The notes: generated by a model from the letters alone, not told the origin. A DNA stretch of 20,199 nt from JBDIBA01 sp039812705 (GCA_039812705.1 JBDIBA010000036.1:1-20199); one strand, 5' to 3'. Shown: positions 13,567 through 20,199, numbered from the stretch's first letter. Made by a program: numbers and translations.

Positions 13567-16167
13567 ATGGGAAACGCTCAACACCCTCACGCCAAAAAGC
13601 CAGTGGCGGTGCCTGAGAAGGCCTCGCTTGACGGTCTTGATGGTCGAGTGCGCGAGCGGTGGGAATCCGCTGACGTTTTCGCATTTAAGAAGCCGACCGA
13701 TGGCCGCGAGGTGTTCTCAATCGATACGCCGCCGCCCACGGTGTCGGGAAACTTGCACGCGGGTTCGGCATTTGGGTTTACGCACCAAGACGCCATTGCG
13801 CGCTACCAACGCATGGCCGGACGTGCCGTCTTCTTTCCCATTGGTTGGGACGACAACGGCTTGCCAACCGAGCGTCGTGTCGAGAACTACTACGGCGTTC
13901 GTTGCGACCCTTCGCTTGCGTTTGACCCAGGCTTCACGCCGCCGGAAAAGCCCGACCCCAAGCGCAAGGTTGCTGTTTCACGCCCGAACTTCATTGCTCT
14001 TTGTGAAGAACTGACCGGCGAAGACGAGAAAGTTTTTGAAGAGCTCTACCGGCGGCTGGGGATCAGCGTTGACTGGAATTTCGTTTACACGACCATTGGT
14101 GAACACGCGCGACGCACATCGCAGTACGCGTTCTTGCAGAACCTTGCGCGTGGAGAGGCCTACCAGTCAGAAGCGCCGACCGCTTGGGATGTCTCGTTCC
14201 AAACCGCTGTTGCGCAAGCCGAATTTGAGGAACGTGAAGTCGACGGTGCTTATCACACGCTTGCATTCACGCTCACGGGCACCGATGAAGTAATCAAGGT
14301 CGACACGACGCGTCCAGAACTGTTGCCGGCCTGCGTTGCATTGATTGCGCATCCAGATGACGAGCGTTATAAGCCGTTGTTCGGAAAGACTGTAAAAACG
14401 CCTGTTTTTGGCGCCGAAGTAAAGATCTGCGCGCACAAAGACGCTTCCCCAGAAAAGGGAACCGGCATTGCAATGTGTTGCACCTTTGGTGACAGCACAG
14501 ACGTTGTTTGGTGGCGCGAACTAAACCTGCCAATCAAGGCCGTGATGGGTCGTGACGGTCGCTTTGTTGAAGACGCTCCCGAAGACTTTGACGCTTCGGC
14601 CCAGACCGCTTACGCGCAAATGGCAACAAAGACGGTGTTTTCTGCGCGCGAGGCGCTAGTTGGCATGCTTCGCGAATCTGGTCAGTTGCTTGGCGACCCT
14701 CGACCGATCAAGCACCCCGTGAAGTTCTACGAAAAGGGCGATCGCCCGCTCGAAATCGTCACGAGCAGTCAGTGGTACATCCGCAACGGCGGTCGCGATG
14801 CGCCACTGCGCGACACGTTGTTGGAGCGCGGTAAGGAGCTGCAATGGCACCCCGCTTTTATGCGCGTTCGCTACGAGGATTGGGTGACCGGTCTGAACGG
14901 AGACTGGTTAATCAGCAGACAGCGATTTTTCGGCGTTTCCATTCCGCTTTGGTATCGCGTTGATGATGACGGCGAAGTCCTGCGTGACGAGGTCCTTGTT
15001 CCGAATGACGACGCGCTGCCGATCGATCCTTCAACGGACGTGCCTGATGGATACGACGAAAGCCAGCGCGGCAAGCCGGGTGGTTTTGTTGGTGACCCCG
15101 ACATCATGGACACCTGGGCCACTTCTTCGTTGACTCCCCAGATCGCCGCGCGCTGGATGGATGACAAGGCGTTGTTCGACTTGTTGTTTCCAATGAGCCT
15201 TCGTCCGCAGGGTCCGGAAATCATTCGCACCTGGCTGTTCGACACTTTGTTGCGTGCTCATTTTGAGCACGGCAGCCTGCCGTGGCAGCACGCGTACATG
15301 AATGGTTGGGTCCTTGACCCAGACCGCAAGAAGATGTCGAAGTCCAAAGGCAACGTCATCACGCCAATGGGCTATGTCGATGACTTTGGTGCCGATGCGT
15401 TTCGTTACTGGGCGTGTTGTGCAAGCCCGGGAACCGACACCGCTTTTTCGGTCGAACAGATCAAGGCCGGAAGGCGTTTAGCGACAAAGATCCTCAACGC
15501 CAGCAAGCTTGTTCTTGGATACAGCGCCGAAACCGAAGTCGATCTCGATCAGGTGACCGAGTACGTGGATCGCATTGAACTCGCGCGACTTGACGCCGTC
15601 ATTGAAAAGGCAACCGCGTCGTTTGAAAAGTTCAACTACGCAAGGGCATTGGAAGCAACCGAGCAATATTTCTGGGACTTCTGCAACGTGTACCTAGAGC
15701 TGACAAAGGTCCGCGCTTACGGGGCCGAAGGCACTCAGCCCCAAGCGACTCAGTCTGCTCGCGTCACTGCTCGCTACATCATTGACACAGTTGTCCGTTT
15801 GTTTGCACCGCACCTTCCCTTTGCGACCGAAGAGGTTTGGGGATGGAGCCACAACAACCTGATTGCCGAAGAAAGCTGGCCGGTTGCCAGCGGGCTCAGT
15901 GTTGGTGAAGCCGGTGCTGCTGCGAACACGGCACACCGCGTTGTTGCAGATGTGCTTGCCAAACTGCGTGGAGAAAAGAGCCGCGCACAGTTGTCCATGA
16001 AGCACGGCGTGGAGTCCTTGGTCATTTGCGCTGATGAGGCCTCGTTGCGTGTCCTTCAGGAGGCGGAATCCGACCTGAAAGACGCCGGCGTCATCCAAGC
16101 GGTCGAATATGTCCCGGCCGAGCAAATGGAGCTGAAAATCACGCTTGCCGCGGCAGATGCGGGCTGA
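13567..16167 (+). CDS. valS: Valyl-tRNA synthetase (GWDDNGLPTERR subtype)
   Basis: An 866-residue class I synthetase that attaches valine to tRNA-Val. Order: the Rossmann domain with TPPPTVSGNLHAGSAFGF (HIGH equivalent HAGS, 64-67), the subtype mark GWDDNGLPTERRVENYYGV, the CP1 editing domain (TTRPELLPACVALIAHPDD), KMSKS (589-593) and the anticodon-binding domain. It lacks the C-terminal coiled coil of common bacterial ValRS. The GWDDNGLPTERR block marks the archaeal/alphaproteobacterial-like subtype, also found in some actinobacteria. The second His of HIGH is Ser here, which is unusual. The ATG at 13567 gives the expected N-terminus; a better start is not visible. The leader shows no T-box features. 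Confidence 0.96.
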   Translation: MGNAQHPHAKKPVAVPEKASLDGLDGRVRERWESADVFAFKKPTDGREVFSIDTPPPTVSGNLHAGSAFGFTHQDAIARYQRMAGRAVFFPIGWDDNGLPTERRVENYYGVRCDPSLAFDPGFTPPEKPDPKRKVAVSRPNFIALCEELTGEDEKVFEELYRRLGISVDWNFVYTTIGEHARRTSQYAFLQNLARGEAYQSEAPTAWDVSFQTAVAQAEFEEREVDGAYHTLAFTLTGTDEVIKVDTTRPELLPACVALIAHPDDERYKPLFGKTVKTPVFGAEVKICAHKDASPEKGTGIAMCCTFGDSTDVVWWRELNLPIKAVMGRDGRFVEDAPEDFDASAQTAYAQMATKTVFSAREALVGMLRESGQLLGDPRPIKHPVKFYEKGDRPLEIVTSSQWYIRNGGRDAPLRDTLLERGKELQWHPAFMRVRYEDWVTGLNGDWLISRQRFFGVSIPLWYRVDDDGEVLRDEVLVPNDDALPIDPSTDVPDGYDESQRGKPGGFVGDPDIMDTWATSSLTPQIAARWMDDKALFDLLFPMSLRPQGPEIIRTWLFDTLLRAHFEHGSLPWQHAYMNGWVLDPDRKKMSKSKGNVITPMGYVDDFGADAFRYWACCASPGTDTAFSVEQIKAGRRLATKILNASKLVLGYSAETEVDLDQVTEYVDRIELARLDAVIEKATASFEKFNYARALEATEQYFWDFCNVYLELTKVRAYGAEGTQPQATQSARVTARYIIDTVVRLFAPHLPFATEEVWGWSHNNLIAEESWPVASGLSVGEAGAAANTAHRVVADVLAKLRGEKSRAQLSMKHGVESLVICADEASLRVLQEAESDLKDAGVIQAVEYVPAEQMELKITLAAADAG

Positions 16168-16190
16168 CCTGCTCGTTTAGCCCTTGATTG

Positions 16191-16211
16191 GGCGGCAAAG
16201 CCAGCCGTTTT
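16191..16211 (+). terminator. Weak possible terminator after valS
   Basis: GGCGGC-AAA-GCC-A-GCC followed by GTTTT could form a short stem with one bulge 24 nt after the valS stop. The T-run overlaps the start of motif copy C. Weak evidence. Confidence 0.3.
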
Positions 16212-16235
16212 GTGAATCATGATACGCATCGCCCA
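16209..16235 (+). promoter_or_regulatory. ATCATGATACG motif, copy C
   Basis: TTTGTGAATCATGATACG (16209-16226) is identical to 8333-8350, with the CCA-type ending just downstream. It is 67 nt upstream of the small gene at 16294, the paralogue of the gene that follows copy B. Confidence 0.6.
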
Positions 16236-16241
16236 CACTTG

Positions 16242-16257
16242 AACTGACGGGTCAGTT
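16242..16257. promoter_or_regulatory. Palindrome AACTGAC-GG-GTCAGTT
   Basis: A perfect 7-bp inverted repeat with a 2-bp centre, overlapping a second smaller one (GGTCA-GTT-TGACC, 16250-16262). The tight spacing suits a dimeric DNA-binding protein better than an RNA hairpin. It lies between motif copy C and the gene at 16294. Confidence 0.4.
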
Positions 16258-16293
16258 TGACCGTCGAGGCGTGTCATACAAAGCAGTACCAAA

Positions 16294-16608
16294 GTGTTCG
16301 AGAGCAGTTTTTCGCAAGAAGGCCTCGAGGTTGTGACCGCCGCTGAGGGCGTCCTTCGTTCGTGGCAAGGCATTCACATTGTCCACGGTCGCCTTCCGGG
16401 TGGGGTTCATGACAGCGTTCGCCGTATTTGTCATCGCGTTGGCCTGAAGGCCGCCGAAGAGGGTCGCGCGTTTCATTACAGCTTCAGCGAGGAACGCATC
16501 GAGTTTTCCTTCGGTCCGCCTGATGCGGCCGGAACCATGCGCGAGCTTCTTGATTCGCTGAGCCCTTACGTCACTGAAGACTGGAAGATCTTTTCCGGCA
16601 CTTCTTGA
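16294..16608 (+). CDS. Small unknown protein, paralogue of the one at 8408
   Basis: A 104-residue soluble protein of unknown function. Residues about 29-98 match the 8408 product: HGRLP, a helix with R-x-x-C, EEGRAFHYS, ERIEFSFGPP and VTEDWKIF correspond to HGDLP, R-x-x-C, SGQAVTYS, ERIEMQVGPP and VDENWKIL. Conservation of these blocks between two genes 8 kb apart, each behind the same upstream motif, indicates a real family under common control. The start is assigned to GTG 16294, since no ATG is available before the conserved part; a Shine-Dalgarno is not obvious. The DUF1385 gene begins 51 bp downstream and may be in the same transcript. Confidence 0.7.
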   Translation: MFESSFSQEGLEVVTAAEGVLRSWQGIHIVHGRLPGGVHDSVRRICHRVGLKAAEEGRAFHYSFSEERIEFSFGPPDAAGTMRELLDSLSPYVTEDWKIFSGTS

Positions 16609-16616
16609 TGCTGCGC

Positions 16617-16659
16617 GTTGTTGGTTGTTGTTCCTTTTTATTTTGTTTGTTGGTGTTGG
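16617..16659 (+). other. G/T-only tract before the DUF1385 gene
   Basis: Between 16621 and 16659, 36 of 39 bases are G or T. The resulting U/G-rich RNA is unstructured and leads directly into the ATG at 16660, which has no clear Shine-Dalgarno. Confidence 0.5.
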
Positions 16660-17571
16660 ATGTCTAAATCTCTTACTTATGGCGGCGAAGCCGTATTCGA
16701 CGGCGTGATGATGCGCGGTCAACGCGTTTGGTCTCTTGCTGTTCGTCTACCTGACGGCAGTATCCGCGTTGAAGTGAAGCCGGTTCCGGCTTGGATGAGT
16801 TTCGCGCGACGCGTTCCGCTTGTTCGCGGCATGGTTTCGTTGCTTGCATCTGTCGTTCTTGGAACGCGTGCATTGCAAGAGTCTTTGTCGTTTCGCGATG
16901 ACAGTCGTGATGTTGCGAGCCTGAAAAACCGCCTATTGACGGTCTTTTCTGCACTGTTGATTGTTGGTGCGTTCTTGATGATTCCGCTGTGGATTGCAAA
17001 GGCGTTGGTTCCAGAGTCAAACGCAGTGGTCTTCAGCGTTGTCGAAGCCGTTATCCGTCTGGTGTTGTTCCTTGGTTACTTGGCGGTGCTTGGCACTTCG
17101 AAAGACGTGCAAGAGGTGTTTGCGTATCACGGTGCCGAGCACCAAACGATCTACACACGCGAAGCCGGTGAAGAGTTGACACCCGAGAATGTCGTCAAGC
17201 ATTCACGCAGGCATCCTCGCTGCGGTTCTGCATTTCTGTTGCTGGTGTTTGTGGCTGGCACGTTGGCTCACGCTCTGGTGGGTGTTCACTCAACCGGCAT
17301 CCTTGCGCTCTCGCGCATTCTGTTGATGCCGCTTATTACGGGCTGTGTGTATGAGTTCTTGCGGTTGACTTCAGATCACCTGCACACTCGCTGGGCAAAG
17401 GTGCTTGCAGTGCCAGGTTTGGCCCTGCAGCGTTTGACGACTCGCCCTGCTCGTGAAGACCAGATTGAAGTTGCGATTGCCGCACTTGATGCAGTGGTCG
17501 AAGCCGATGGCGCTGCGGTTGCGCCAAAGAACGTGACCGTTGAGCACATTCCATTGGCGGCAGCGTCGTGA
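16660..17571 (+). CDS. DUF1385 (YqhQ-like) membrane protein
   Basis: A 303-residue integral membrane protein of the DUF1385 family, whose function is unknown. Family hallmarks are present: YGGEAVFDGVMMRG at the N-terminus (7-20) and AYHGAEHQTIYTREAGEE (GAEH at 158-161), then VKHSRRHPRCGSAF. Hydrophobic segments lie at about 88-112, 124-142, 187-208 and 215-235. The conserved polar block GAEH...RHPRCG between membrane segments may be a metal or catalytic site, but this is not established. The ATG at 16660 fits the family start; the frame extends back to 16618. Its TGA overlaps the GTG of the following protease gene (GTGA), so the two are translationally coupled. Confidence 0.88.
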   Translation: MSKSLTYGGEAVFDGVMMRGQRVWSLAVRLPDGSIRVEVKPVPAWMSFARRVPLVRGMVSLLASVVLGTRALQESLSFRDDSRDVASLKNRLLTVFSALLIVGAFLMIPLWIAKALVPESNAVVFSVVEAVIRLVLFLGYLAVLGTSKDVQEVFAYHGAEHQTIYTREAGEELTPENVVKHSRRHPRCGSAFLLLVFVAGTLAHALVGVHSTGILALSRILLMPLITGCVYEFLRLTSDHLHTRWAKVLAVPGLALQRLTTRPAREDQIEVAIAALDAVVEADGAAVAPKNVTVEHIPLAAAS

Positions 17572-18356
17572 TCAAGATTCGTGGAGCAGTCCTTGTGCTG
17601 CTGGCTTGTGCATTACTGGTGCGCACGTTGGAGATGTCGGTTGACTTTCTCCCGGAGATTCCGTTTGGTGTGACAGCTGTTGGCGTTAGTGACGTGCTTG
17701 CCCTCGCCGCGCTAGTTGCGCTTTTGAAACATGAGCGGTTCACCCTTGACCGCAAGGCGAAGCTTGCTGCGTTTGCCCTAATTGCAACGATGGTGGTTGT
17801 TGCTGCGGCATTCGTGGTGACCACAGGCATTGCGCCGACAATCTCGGTGTTCATGGTTGGGGTCTCAGAAGAAATCGTTTACCGGTTGGCCGCGCCGCTA
17901 CTGATTGCCTTACTGCTTCAGCGAGTCGGTATGGCGTGGCGGTACGCGTTACCAATCGCGATTCTGCTTGGTGCGTTGTGGTTTATGGCGCTTCCTGGCC
18001 ATGTTGCTCAGTTCCAAACCTGGTTCAGTCCACTGGTGTTTGTGTTCTTTGCGTTGTTGATGAGTCGCGTTGTTTGGCGCGGGGGTGCGCTTTGGCCGGC
18101 AATTGCTGCGCACATTGGCATCGACATCGTGACAATGATGACGAATATCGGCGCCGCGCCACAGGTGTTCAGGTTGGTTGCCACGGCGATACTGCTGTTG
18201 TCACTTGCGCCAATCATCGATGCGCTTGCTAAGACCAGGCCGGCAATGCGTGAAGGCGTTGTCGTTATTGACGAGGACGAAACCGTTATCGATTTGCGCG
18301 AAGCTCAGCCTCTCGGCGGCGAAGCCAGCGGTGTTGATCGGCGCGTGGCCGTCTAA
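17568..18356 (+). CDS. CPBP-family intramembrane metalloprotease
   Basis: A 262-residue polytopic membrane protein with about seven hydrophobic segments. The CPBP (CAAX protease/bacteriocin-processing, Abi) motifs are visible: SEEIVYR with Glu101, Glu102 and Arg106; a second-motif His145 (ALWFMALPGH); and His182-x-x-x-Asp186 (AAHIGID), where many members have Asn. These residues bind the catalytic zinc or activate water. Substrate unknown. The C-terminal 45 residues are polar and acidic (VVIDEDETVID). The GTG start overlaps the DUF1385 stop (GTGA). The TAA shares bases with the stop of the convergent purN (18353-18356). Confidence 0.83.
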   Translation: MIKIRGAVLVLLACALLVRTLEMSVDFLPEIPFGVTAVGVSDVLALAALVALLKHERFTLDRKAKLAAFALIATMVVVAAAFVVTTGIAPTISVFMVGVSEEIVYRLAAPLLIALLLQRVGMAWRYALPIAILLGALWFMALPGHVAQFQTWFSPLVFVFFALLMSRVVWRGGALWPAIAAHIGIDIVTMMTNIGAAPQVFRLVATAILLLSLAPIIDALAKTRPAMREGVVVIDEDETVIDLREAQPLGGEASGVDRRVAV

Positions 18357-18958
18357 CCAAGACTGATCTCGCCGTTGGCGATCTGTCGCAACGTCGAAAC
18401 ATAAAGTTCGTGTTCAACCTTCAGCACGCGCTTTGCGAGTGTTTCGACGTTGTCATTGTCGAAAACGGGCACAACCGATTGAGCCAACAGATTGCCGGTG
18501 TCGTAGTTCTCGTCAACCACGTGAACTGTCGCGCCAGATTCCCTATCTCCGGACGCAAGAACTGCCTCATGTACCTTCTCGCCGTACATGCCTTTGCCGC
18601 CATAGCGGGGGAGAAGCGCCGGGTGGATGTTGATGATGCGACCCGCAAAACGTTCCAGTGTGATCGGCCCGAGTTTTTTCATGTAGCCAGCTAGGCAGAC
18701 GACGTCGACCGAGTAGCTGGTGAGGGCGTCGGTGATGGCCTGGTCCAACAGCTCGCCGTGCGTCTTGGTGCTCAGGTGAAAGGCCGCGATGTCGGCAGCA
18801 CGGGCGCGGTCGAGGGCTTTTGCGGTCGAATTGTTGGAAATGACCACTGCACAGGTTGCATCGAGGAGCCCGTTTGCGCAGGCGTCGATGATTGCCTGGA
18901 GGTTGGAACCCCCGTGTGATGCGAGGAGCCCAAGGCGGAGTGATGGCGCGTCTGGCAC
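18353..18958 (-). CDS. purN: Phosphoribosylglycinamide formyltransferase
   Basis: Transfers a formyl group from 10-formyltetrahydrofolate to GAR in purine synthesis. The 201-residue protein has the N-terminal phosphate loop ASHGGSN (13-19) and the catalytic set Asn110, His112 (NIHPALLP) and Asp153 (SGATVHVVDENYDTG). Two variations stand out: SHGGSN in place of the common SGxGSN, and GGKGMYGEKVHEAV after HPALLP, a form I associate with Bacteroidota-type PurN. The GTG at 18958 gives the normal N-terminus; an in-frame TTG at 19012 would add 18 residues of unlikely sequence. Divergent from pheA; convergent with the protease gene, with overlapping stop codons. Confidence 0.93.
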   Translation of the reverse strand: MPDAPSLRLGLLASHGGSNLQAIIDACANGLLDATCAVVISNNSTAKALDRARAADIAAFHLSTKTHGELLDQAITDALTSYSVDVVCLAGYMKKLGPITLERFAGRIINIHPALLPRYGGKGMYGEKVHEAVLASGDRESGATVHVVDENYDTGNLLAQSVVPVFDNDNVETLAKRVLKVEHELYVSTLRQIANGEISLG

Positions 18959-19023
18959 CTGGCAAGTGTTGCACTCAAACGCGGTGCTGATGACTTCGAG
19001 ATGTGAACTCAACGCGCAGTGGG

Positions 19024-19029
19024 TAGGGT
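19024..19029 (+). promoter_or_regulatory. -10 box of near-leaderless promoter, pheA
   Basis: TAGGGT is followed by 8 nt and the GTG start at 19038, the same arrangement as at the hydrolase, TrmH-type and RsmC-like genes. Confidence 0.5.
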
Positions 19030-19037
19030 GCCGAGCC

Positions 19038-20039
19038 GTGAGTGAGGACGAAGAGCAACAAGAAACATCCTTGGCGGATAAGTCCGTCGCGTACCTGGGT
19101 CCGGTTGGGACCTTTACCGAACAGGCGCTTTATCTTCAGGGCGATCTGATGTCGGCGCAGAAAGTGCCACTTGCCACCATGCCTGATGTCTTGGGTGCCG
19201 TGGAGTCCGGTGCGGTCGATTGGGGTTTCGTTGCCATCGAAAACTCGATTGAAGGCACGGTCAACATTGCGCTTGATTCTTTGATTTTCGACAACAACCT
19301 GGTTGTTCAGAGCGAAGTCGTAATGCCAATTGAAATGGCGCTAATTGCTCCGTTGCATGTCAACAAGATCACCGACATCAAGCGCATTCTGACTTTTCCG
19401 GTGGCTGCTGCCCAGTGCCGCGAGTTCCTCGAGGCAAAGCTGCCCGGTGTCGAGATTGTGGCTGCGAATTCAACAGCCGACGCCGTGCGCCAAGTCAGCA
19501 AGACCACGTCCAAGCACACTGCGGCGCTCGGGTCTGCGGTGTCCATCCTTCACTACGACGTGCACATCTTGGCCGACGATGTTTCTGACAGCGTGTCGAA
19601 CAAGACCCGGTTCTTGAAGGTTGCCAAGAGCGGCATTCCTGCCAGTACCGGCCACGACAAGACGACCATTGTTGTGTTTCAGTCGGCCGACAAGCCGGGA
19701 AATCTGCACAACATCCTTGGGCAGTTCTCCGCGCGCAACATCAACCTCACCAAACTTGAGAGTCGTCCTACCAAGCAGCAGCTGGGCGATTATTGCTTTG
19801 TCATCGAATTCGACGGTCACGTGGAAGATGAGGTTGTTGCCGACTGCTTGAGAGATCTTCATGCTCAGGCAAAATCGGTGAAGTTCCTGGGTTCTTACCC
19901 TTCTGCTGGCGAGCATGGCCCGCGTCGTCGCCGCGATGCTCAGGCTGCGTGGAGAGCCGCCGATGCTTGGATCACAGACATTCGTTCGCAGGTAGCGCCC
20001 GGCGCGAAGCGGAACCGCCGCTTCAAAGTCATTAAGTAG
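19038..20039 (+). CDS. pheA: Prephenate dehydratase
   Basis: Converts prephenate to phenylpyruvate in phenylalanine synthesis. The 333-residue monofunctional protein has a catalytic domain (about 17-195) with YLGPVGTFTEQAL, AIENSIEGTV and the signature TRF (190-192, KTRFLKVAKSG), then a regulatory ACT domain (about 208-285) with KPGNLHNILGQFSARNINL and the phenylalanine-binding ESRP (241-244), implying feedback inhibition by phenylalanine. A polar tail of about 45 residues follows. No chorismate mutase domain is present. The frame is open upstream to 18789, but GTG 19038 gives the family N-terminus and follows a TAGGGT -10 box. tRNA-Ser lies 17 bp downstream. Confidence 0.94.
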   Translation: MSEDEEQQETSLADKSVAYLGPVGTFTEQALYLQGDLMSAQKVPLATMPDVLGAVESGAVDWGFVAIENSIEGTVNIALDSLIFDNNLVVQSEVVMPIEMALIAPLHVNKITDIKRILTFPVAAAQCREFLEAKLPGVEIVAANSTADAVRQVSKTTSKHTAALGSAVSILHYDVHILADDVSDSVSNKTRFLKVAKSGIPASTGHDKTTIVVFQSADKPGNLHNILGQFSARNINLTKLESRPTKQQLGDYCFVIEFDGHVEDEVVADCLRDLHAQAKSVKFLGSYPSAGEHGPRRRRDAQAAWRAADAWITDIRSQVAPGAKRNRRFKVIK

Positions 20040-20040
20040 C

Positions 20041-20046
20041 TATTCT
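20041..20046 (+). promoter_or_regulatory. -10 box candidate for tRNA-Ser
   Basis: TATTCT lies 10 nt before the first base of the tRNA and right after the pheA stop. The tRNA could also be read through from pheA. Confidence 0.4.
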
Positions 20047-20056
20047 TGCGACCCTC

Positions 20057-20143
20057 GGAGGGGTGCCAGAGCGGCCGAATGGAACGGTCTTGAAAACCGT
20101 CGCGGGTGCAAGCTCGCCGTGGGTTCAAATCCCACCCCCTCCG
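20057..20143 (+). tRNA. tRNA-Ser (anticodon TGA)
   Basis: An 87-nt class II tRNA. Acceptor GGAGGGG (20057-20063) pairs with CCCCTCC (20136-20142), discriminator G. The D-arm has AGAGCGGCCGAAT. The anticodon stem ACGGT/ACCGT encloses loop CTTGAAA with anticodon TGA (reads UCA). A long variable arm (CGCGGGTGCAAGCTCGC region) is typical of Ser. The T-arm is GTGGG-TTCAAAT-CCCAC. CCA is not encoded. Confidence 0.96.
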
Positions 20144-20178
20144 CTCAGGCTTTGCCTTCGCTCCGGTGGGCGTCGGCT

Positions 20179-20199
20179 TCGCCTCCGTGGGATTTGAAC
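20179..20199 (-). other. Inverted T-arm copy, possible 3' end of a second tRNA
   Basis: GTGGGATTTGAAC (20187-20199) is the exact reverse complement of the tRNA-Ser T-arm at 20123-20135. Read on the minus strand it is a T-loop and 3' stem followed by GGAGGCG and A, which would fit the acceptor end of another tRNA cut by the window edge. It might equally be an inverted repeat; the window ends inside it. Confidence 0.3.

Noticed and set aside
18959..19012. N-terminal extension of PurN from a TTG start
   Set aside because: The extra 18 residues do not fit the family N-terminus, and no ribosome-binding site supports the TTG.
18789..19037. N-terminal extension of PheA in the same open frame
   Set aside because: It overlaps purN on the other strand and precedes the family N-terminus; the GTG at 19038 with a nearby -10 box is better.

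Overview
The window looks like chromosomal DNA of a moderately high-GC Actinomycetota bacterium, perhaps an Acidimicrobiia-like lineage. The reasons are Thr-rich linkers after signal peptides, many start codons placed 6-9 nt after a TANNNT -10 box (leaderless transcripts), frequent GTG/TTG starts, a DUF1385 protein and a ValRS with a 'GWDDNGLPTERR' block. The phylum is an inference; nothing here fixes the species. There is no phage, transposon or CRISPR array.

Layout. 1-283 is non-coding, with a repeated palindromic motif and possible RNA structure, ahead of a secreted right-handed beta-helix protein (284-1927). From 1976 to 10969 the genes are mostly extracytoplasmic and copper/redox-flavoured: a YcnI/DUF1775 protein, a CopC-CopD fusion, a ferric-reductase-type flavocytochrome translationally coupled to an unknown membrane protein, a cupredoxin-DUF4142 fusion and an unknown secreted protein. 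6-phosphogluconate dehydrogenase (gnd), an NADPH source, sits among them. Four of the secreted products are predicted to start with histidine after signal-peptide cleavage, as the copper-binding CopC and YcnI families do, so a copper acquisition or handling region is my working model.

From 10975 to 16167 the genes are housekeeping: a small serine hydrolase, two RNA-methyltransferase-type genes whose 3' ends overlap, an unknown helical protein and valS. From 16294 to 18356 come a small protein paralogous to the one at 8408, a DUF1385 membrane protein and a coupled CPBP intramembrane protease. purN, pheA and tRNA-Ser(TGA) close the window.

The most interesting signals are: (i) a motif (core ATCATGATACG) present three times, two of them upstream of the two paralogous small unknown genes; (ii) a perfect 14-bp terminator hairpin for one gene lying inside the opposite-strand coding sequence of its neighbour, where its arms encode the neighbour's catalytic-His region; (iii) the cluster of secreted proteins with predicted N-terminal His; (iv) divergent leaderless promoters packed into 42 bp; and (v) a ValRS whose HIGH motif reads HAGS.
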